Position numbers and translations under genes: made by a program. This document shows positions 60,103 through 64,000 of a stretch of 64,000 bases of DNA, in pieces. The stretch is from the NCBI RefSeq assembly GCF_012273895.1, contig NC_052118.1, positions 6,225,164-6,289,163 of the forward strand. Direction: 5' to 3'. Every line of letters begins with the position of its first letter. Within the stretch, counting starts at the first letter, position 1. The notes beneath the pieces were generated by a model. That model had not been told where the DNA came from. It searched no databases and saw only the letters and a program-made list of their open reading frames with translations. Origin of the DNA: Zerene cesonia. Taxonomy: Eukaryota; Arthropoda; Insecta; Lepidoptera; Pieridae.

Positions 60103-60181
60103 TATAAAGCTGGCAAGTTGATGTTTTAATTTAGTTGGAGTTACACATAGCTAGTGATCGAACTACTCCGACACCTAGTAG
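60103..60181 (+). promoter_or_regulatory. Core promoter and noncoding exon 1 of the second oxidoreductase gene
   Basis: TATAAAG at 60103 is 30 bp upstream of a TTAGTT initiator (+1 near 60133). The predicted noncoding exon of 49 nt ends CCTAGTAG at 60181 before donor GTAAGC, and it resembles the exon upstream of copy A (AGTTGG near the start, ACTCC and CTAGTAG near the end). The 5' UTR resumes after an acceptor shortly before the start codon at 60463. Confidence 0.7.
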
Positions 60182-60462
60182 GTAAGCATAATATGCTACG
60201 AAAACCTTTTAATCTTTTAAAAAAAGGACGAGCGAATGTTTAGATATGAAAATAGTTGTACCACCTACGACGAAGTATAATAACAGAAAAATAAGAAAAT
60301 AAATATTGTAAAAAAAATTCCGAGCTTCATATTTGCAACGTACTTATAATATCGGGAATAATAATATAAAATAAACACACAATATAAAGCTCCAATAATA
60401 AGTTTAAATTATTTTCCTTATAAATTATTTAATTAAATTATTTTTCAGCATAATTAGATAAA

Positions 60463-62114
60463 ATGGCAACAAAAAAGTTCTTTGGTGAATCTCCTTACAA
60501 AGTTGCTAAGAAAACGCACCCCGAATCCGACTGGCTATTTACAGAGTAAAGTATTATTTTCCTTTTTTGTGATTGAACTTCTTTAAGATGAATTGTATTA
60601 TTAATATTAATTTCATTTCAGGTTCATCAACAAAGTTAACTTAGTGTCTGACAAACCAAAAAATAAGGCCCCAGTTGTTATAGCCATCTTTGGTGTCGGC
60701 CGTGCTGGTTCTATTCATCTGTCTAACATTGTTCGTAACCCGCGTGTCATCTTGAAATACATTGTCGACGACTGCAAAGACAGATTCGCTGACCTTAAAA
60801 AATTCTGGAATTTTAGTGATGATGTAGTCTTCCTAACCTCGAAGGAAGCTGACAGGGTGTACAAAGACAAATCGTAAGTCAATTAGATCATAAATTTTAA
60901 ATCTTGACAAATTACTTTTTTATTATTGATTGAAATGTTAAGTAGTTCTTTAATGATGTTGTAGAGTTGCCGCAGTTATCATTGGATCTCCAACATACAC
61001 ACACCACGATATTGTTGTTAACTCCATTTCCAACAACAAAGATGTATTTTGTGAGAAGCCCATTGCAGAAAGTATTGATGAAACCAAGAAATGCTACGAT
61101 GCCGCCAAAGCCAAGGGTCGCGTCTTGTATGCGGCTTTCAACAGAAGGTTTGATCCCGCCTATAGGAATTTGAAGAACAAGGTTAGAGAAGGAGAAGTCG
61201 GACATGTTCAAGTATTGAGGGTTACTGCAAGAGATTCACCTCTTCCTTCCATCGAATACCTGAAGCACTCAGGTAACAACGATCTCAATTTTACCAGAAA
61301 AAGTCGTAATGCGTTAGATAAAACTGTAGGTTTTTAATTTTTATATCTATGTCTTTGTGTATTTTAGGTGGCGTGTTCCACGATTGCCTCGTGCATGACT
61401 TCGACATGGCATGCTGGGTGTTGGGAGAGTTACCGAACAAAGTGCAAGCAACAGCTTCTGCCCTTATTCCAGAAATTAAAGCTATTGATGACTTCGACAA
61501 CATTGCGTTCCTATTAAGTTTCCCATCTGGAGCTATCGCTATTGGTGACAACAGTCGGTACTCTGCGTATGGATACGACCAAAGACTTGAAGTGTTTGGA
61601 AACAAAGGTAAACAATACTACCACACATTTGTTATTCACATCATTCATAAGCTTTATGATATTAATTTAATAACGGCGTTATTTACAGGTATGATTAAGG
61701 TAGACAATGAGAAACCCGCCCACTCCACAGACTTCGTTATTGGACAAGAGGGATACAAGACAAACCCCATCTACTACTCATTCCCATCCCGCTTCAAGGT
61801 TGCCTATGAACGTGAACTTGAACACTTCTTAGATGTTATCCAATGTGAGTATTACAATGTTCTAATAAAAAAACACTGCAATACCTGATGCCTGATCCTC
61901 GGTTGAACTTTAAATTCTACCAGCTTTAATTTAAACTATATATCCATTCTAAAGTTCAACATTTCGTATCACAGTTGGAGTAGAACAGGATGTTACTAGC
62001 TGGCAGACACTCGCCGTAAGCAAAATCGCAACTGCAGCTGAAGAGAGTGCGCGCACCAACAAGGTGGTTGAGATTGATTGGAGCAAAGATGACATTCCAG
62101 CTGTATACTCTTAA
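60463..62114 (+). CDS. Gfo/Idh/MocA-family oxidoreductase, inositol 2-dehydrogenase-like, copy B
   Basis: Tandem paralogue of the gene at 52530 with 392 residues in six coding exons: 60463-60545, 60622-60873, 60965-61272, 61368-61607, 61689-61844 and 61975-62114. The last five exons have exactly the lengths of those in copy A (252, 308, 240, 156, 140 nt); only the first differs, by one codon. It keeps the Rossmann motif AIFGVGRAGSIH, CEKPIAE and DCLVHDFD, so cofactor binding and the Lys/Asp/His catalytic set are intact. Differences around the presumed substrate pocket: FNRRFDP for FMRRFDP, GSPTYTHHDI for FTPTTTHHNI, FHDCLVHDFDMACWVLGE for FFDCLVHDFDMFCWLLGE. Both copies look active and probably differ in substrate or expression. 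No evidence fixes the substrate as inositol. Confidence 0.88.
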
Positions 62115-63667
62115 ATATGACCCTGGCCTCGAACGAAGATTTTGAATTTGAATTAGATTAATGCAAATAAATATGCTTTTTTAAATTTTATTAATTTTAT
62201 TTCGAAATGTCAAATGAGTGAGAGTGTCTATATTTATCAATATTAATTTTCATTCTAAATTTATTAATACGATGATAAATAGATTTTCTTATGAATGTAA
62301 TTAAGCACACTATACTGAACCCTTTAATGATATTGATATGTACATAAATTTGAATTACTGTTCCTTATTTGTTGTAATCTTGGTAATTTATCAGTAATAT
62401 AATAAATAGCCTCTACAATCTACATGATATCAGTGAGTTGCACTCAATACCTGTCTACTATTCGATATCCACTATTCAGTAATTGAACATGTGCAACGTT
62501 AATGAAATTTTCTCCTCACGCGGGCAGCCGCAACACTAAAGTCTATGTCAATATTACTAGAATATTCTATTAAATATAACAAAGTGTAGCGTATAATAAA
62601 TCATATTTTTCATGAATAATGACTTCTCGTTTTTTACAACAGATCTATTATATAACACATCTAGCATCTTAGTAGTAGAGTAAATAAATAAGACAGCAAG
62701 TATTTGTAAATTTCGAATTAAAAATAACGTAAGCGATTAGAAATTAAAAAGCGATACTAAGCAGATTATATTTTTTTTTTACAACATTTTTAGGAGTTAA
62801 ATGTACAGAAATATGTGCCTTTTGATTTAAAATAATCCACACAATATACAAAAGTAATAGTTCTTTTAGGTTTTAAATTATACTAAGCATTCATAGTGTA
62901 CACATTAATTTTATTTTAGACAACTGTATTATGCAACAAACAATTATGATTATACATTTAATAGAATCTGATATTTTTACACATTTGCGGGCGCTAGTGA
63001 TGTGTCAATTGCTGTTATTGTGTTCCCACAATGAACATCGATGAGAATCGAGAACTACGAGCACATTTTTATGCGGTGCCTCTCGGTCTCATCTCTAGTT
63101 CATTTGTGCTCTTTGACACTTTGATCAAAATTCAAGATGAAGGTTTCGCTAGTTTGCCTATTTTCATGTACGGGTTTTAGTTATTTTTAATGTTTGATAT
63201 ATGTTTTGTGCAATTATGGTTGATATGGTCTGATTTGTCTTTCTATTTGGCATTGATTAGTAGGTACACAGGTAGGACAACTATCTATATAAATTAAAAT
63301 AAAAATTTAACTTAGGATTTAAATTAATTTAGGATTTGTGCAATCTGATACAATAAAATAGGTATATAAACACTACAGCTAAAGTCCCTAAAGTAAATAC
63401 AGTATCAAAATTGCTACACAGTTTAACTAAGAAAAACACTGGGACAACCAAGAAACAGTTCATTAACCGCATGATTTGACAAGAACAACGGATTAAAATA
63501 AGCCATTAAAAACAAATTATGTTTTCTTACTTCTTCGTTGAACAACTCAATTTGAGGTGGTCTTTGGGGTATGCCAATATATACCCAAATCCATAAATAA
63601 AATATAATAGATGAGCCTTTTTTGAAGTCACCTAAAAGGGACTTAGTTGAACTGAATGTTTCATCTA
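62115..63667. other. Intergenic DNA right of the second oxidoreductase gene
   Basis: 1.55 kb of AT-rich DNA after a poly(A) signal near 62165. No repeat recognised. An ATG at 63137 opens a 14-codon hydrophobic peptide (MKVSLVCLFSCTGF) that could be a signal-peptide exon, but no good donor follows. Confidence 0.35.
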
Positions 63668-63836
63668 TACTAATATTATAAAGCTGATAAGGTTGTTTGT
63701 TTGATTGGACGAGCTTATCTCGGTAACTATTGTACCGATTTTCTAAATTCTTTGGATATGTATGTTATCCCTAGTGCTAGGTATACATGGAATAAGCCGT
63801 ATCTTTACCACGGGCGAAGCCAGGGCGGACCGAGAG
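63668..63836 (+). repeat. Dispersed repeat related to family E
   Basis: Opens ACTAATATTATAAAGCTGAT, has GAGCTTATCTCGGTAACTAT in the body and ends ACGGGCGAAGCCAGGGCGGA. The CTAG end is lost. Confidence 0.45.
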
Positions 63837-64000
63837 CATTATAAAAAGTAAATTATATAAGCCACAAGAATAATATAAAAAACCAAATTCTCAGAAGTCA
63901 AACACAAAAAGCATTAAAAATTTTCATGAACATTGAATATGTCATATAATATTTTCTCAATAGGATTTTCATTATGACCGAGGTAGAGGCCGGTTTGCAT

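Overview
The window is AT-rich nuclear DNA of a moth or butterfly (Lepidoptera). Genes are split by GT-AG introns. Most proteins match insect housekeeping families, and the space between genes is filled with short dispersed repeats typical of Lepidoptera. These include several Helitron-like families ending in CTAG before a T, tRNA-derived SINEs and 5'-truncated LINEs. No operons, CRISPR arrays or bacterial-type signals are visible.

Left part (1-12,000): the 5' end of transaldolase on the minus strand faces Hsp110/Hsc70Cb on the plus strand. Hsp110 has 15 coding exons, 841 codons and a perfect heat-shock element about 200 bp upstream of its start codon. Centre-left (13,400-27,000): ethanolamine kinase (minus, 7 exons over 9.5 kb) lies between two cytochrome bc1 subunit 8 (UQCRQ) genes: a canonical one (plus, 26,341-27,001) and a divergent but fully open two-exon paralogue (minus, 13,425-14,611). 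A 1.55-kb foldback palindrome sits in an ethanolamine kinase intron, and a hAT element with target-site duplication sits upstream of canonical UQCRQ.

Centre (29,000-47,800): the UDP-galactose transporter Ugalt, then mitochondrial ribosomal protein L22, the RNA polymerase II CTD phosphatase Ssu72, mitochondrial ribosomal protein S27, CCDC22 (COMMD/retriever trafficking), EMC10 (ER membrane protein insertase) and the DEAD-box mRNA export helicase Dbp80/DDX19. They are packed as divergent and convergent pairs, some with only 110-230 bp between stop codons.

Right part (52,200-62,100): two tandem paralogues of a Gfo/Idh/MocA-family oxidoreductase resembling bacterial myo-inositol 2-dehydrogenase. 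They have identical splice sites, near-identical lengths (391 and 392 aa) and matching TATA plus initiator promoters with a 49-nt noncoding first exon. Their spacer (5.9 kb) and the right flank hold repeats and no recognisable gene.

Two runs of exactly 1000 N (33,764-34,763 and 45,486-46,485) are each flanked by the same 77 bp on both sides. This looks like unmerged assembly overlap, not missing sequence. Removing the Ns plus one 77-bp copy restores a continuous Dbp80 reading frame. The genes do not form one pathway; mitochondrial function (UQCRQ, two mitoribosomal proteins) recurs but may be chance.
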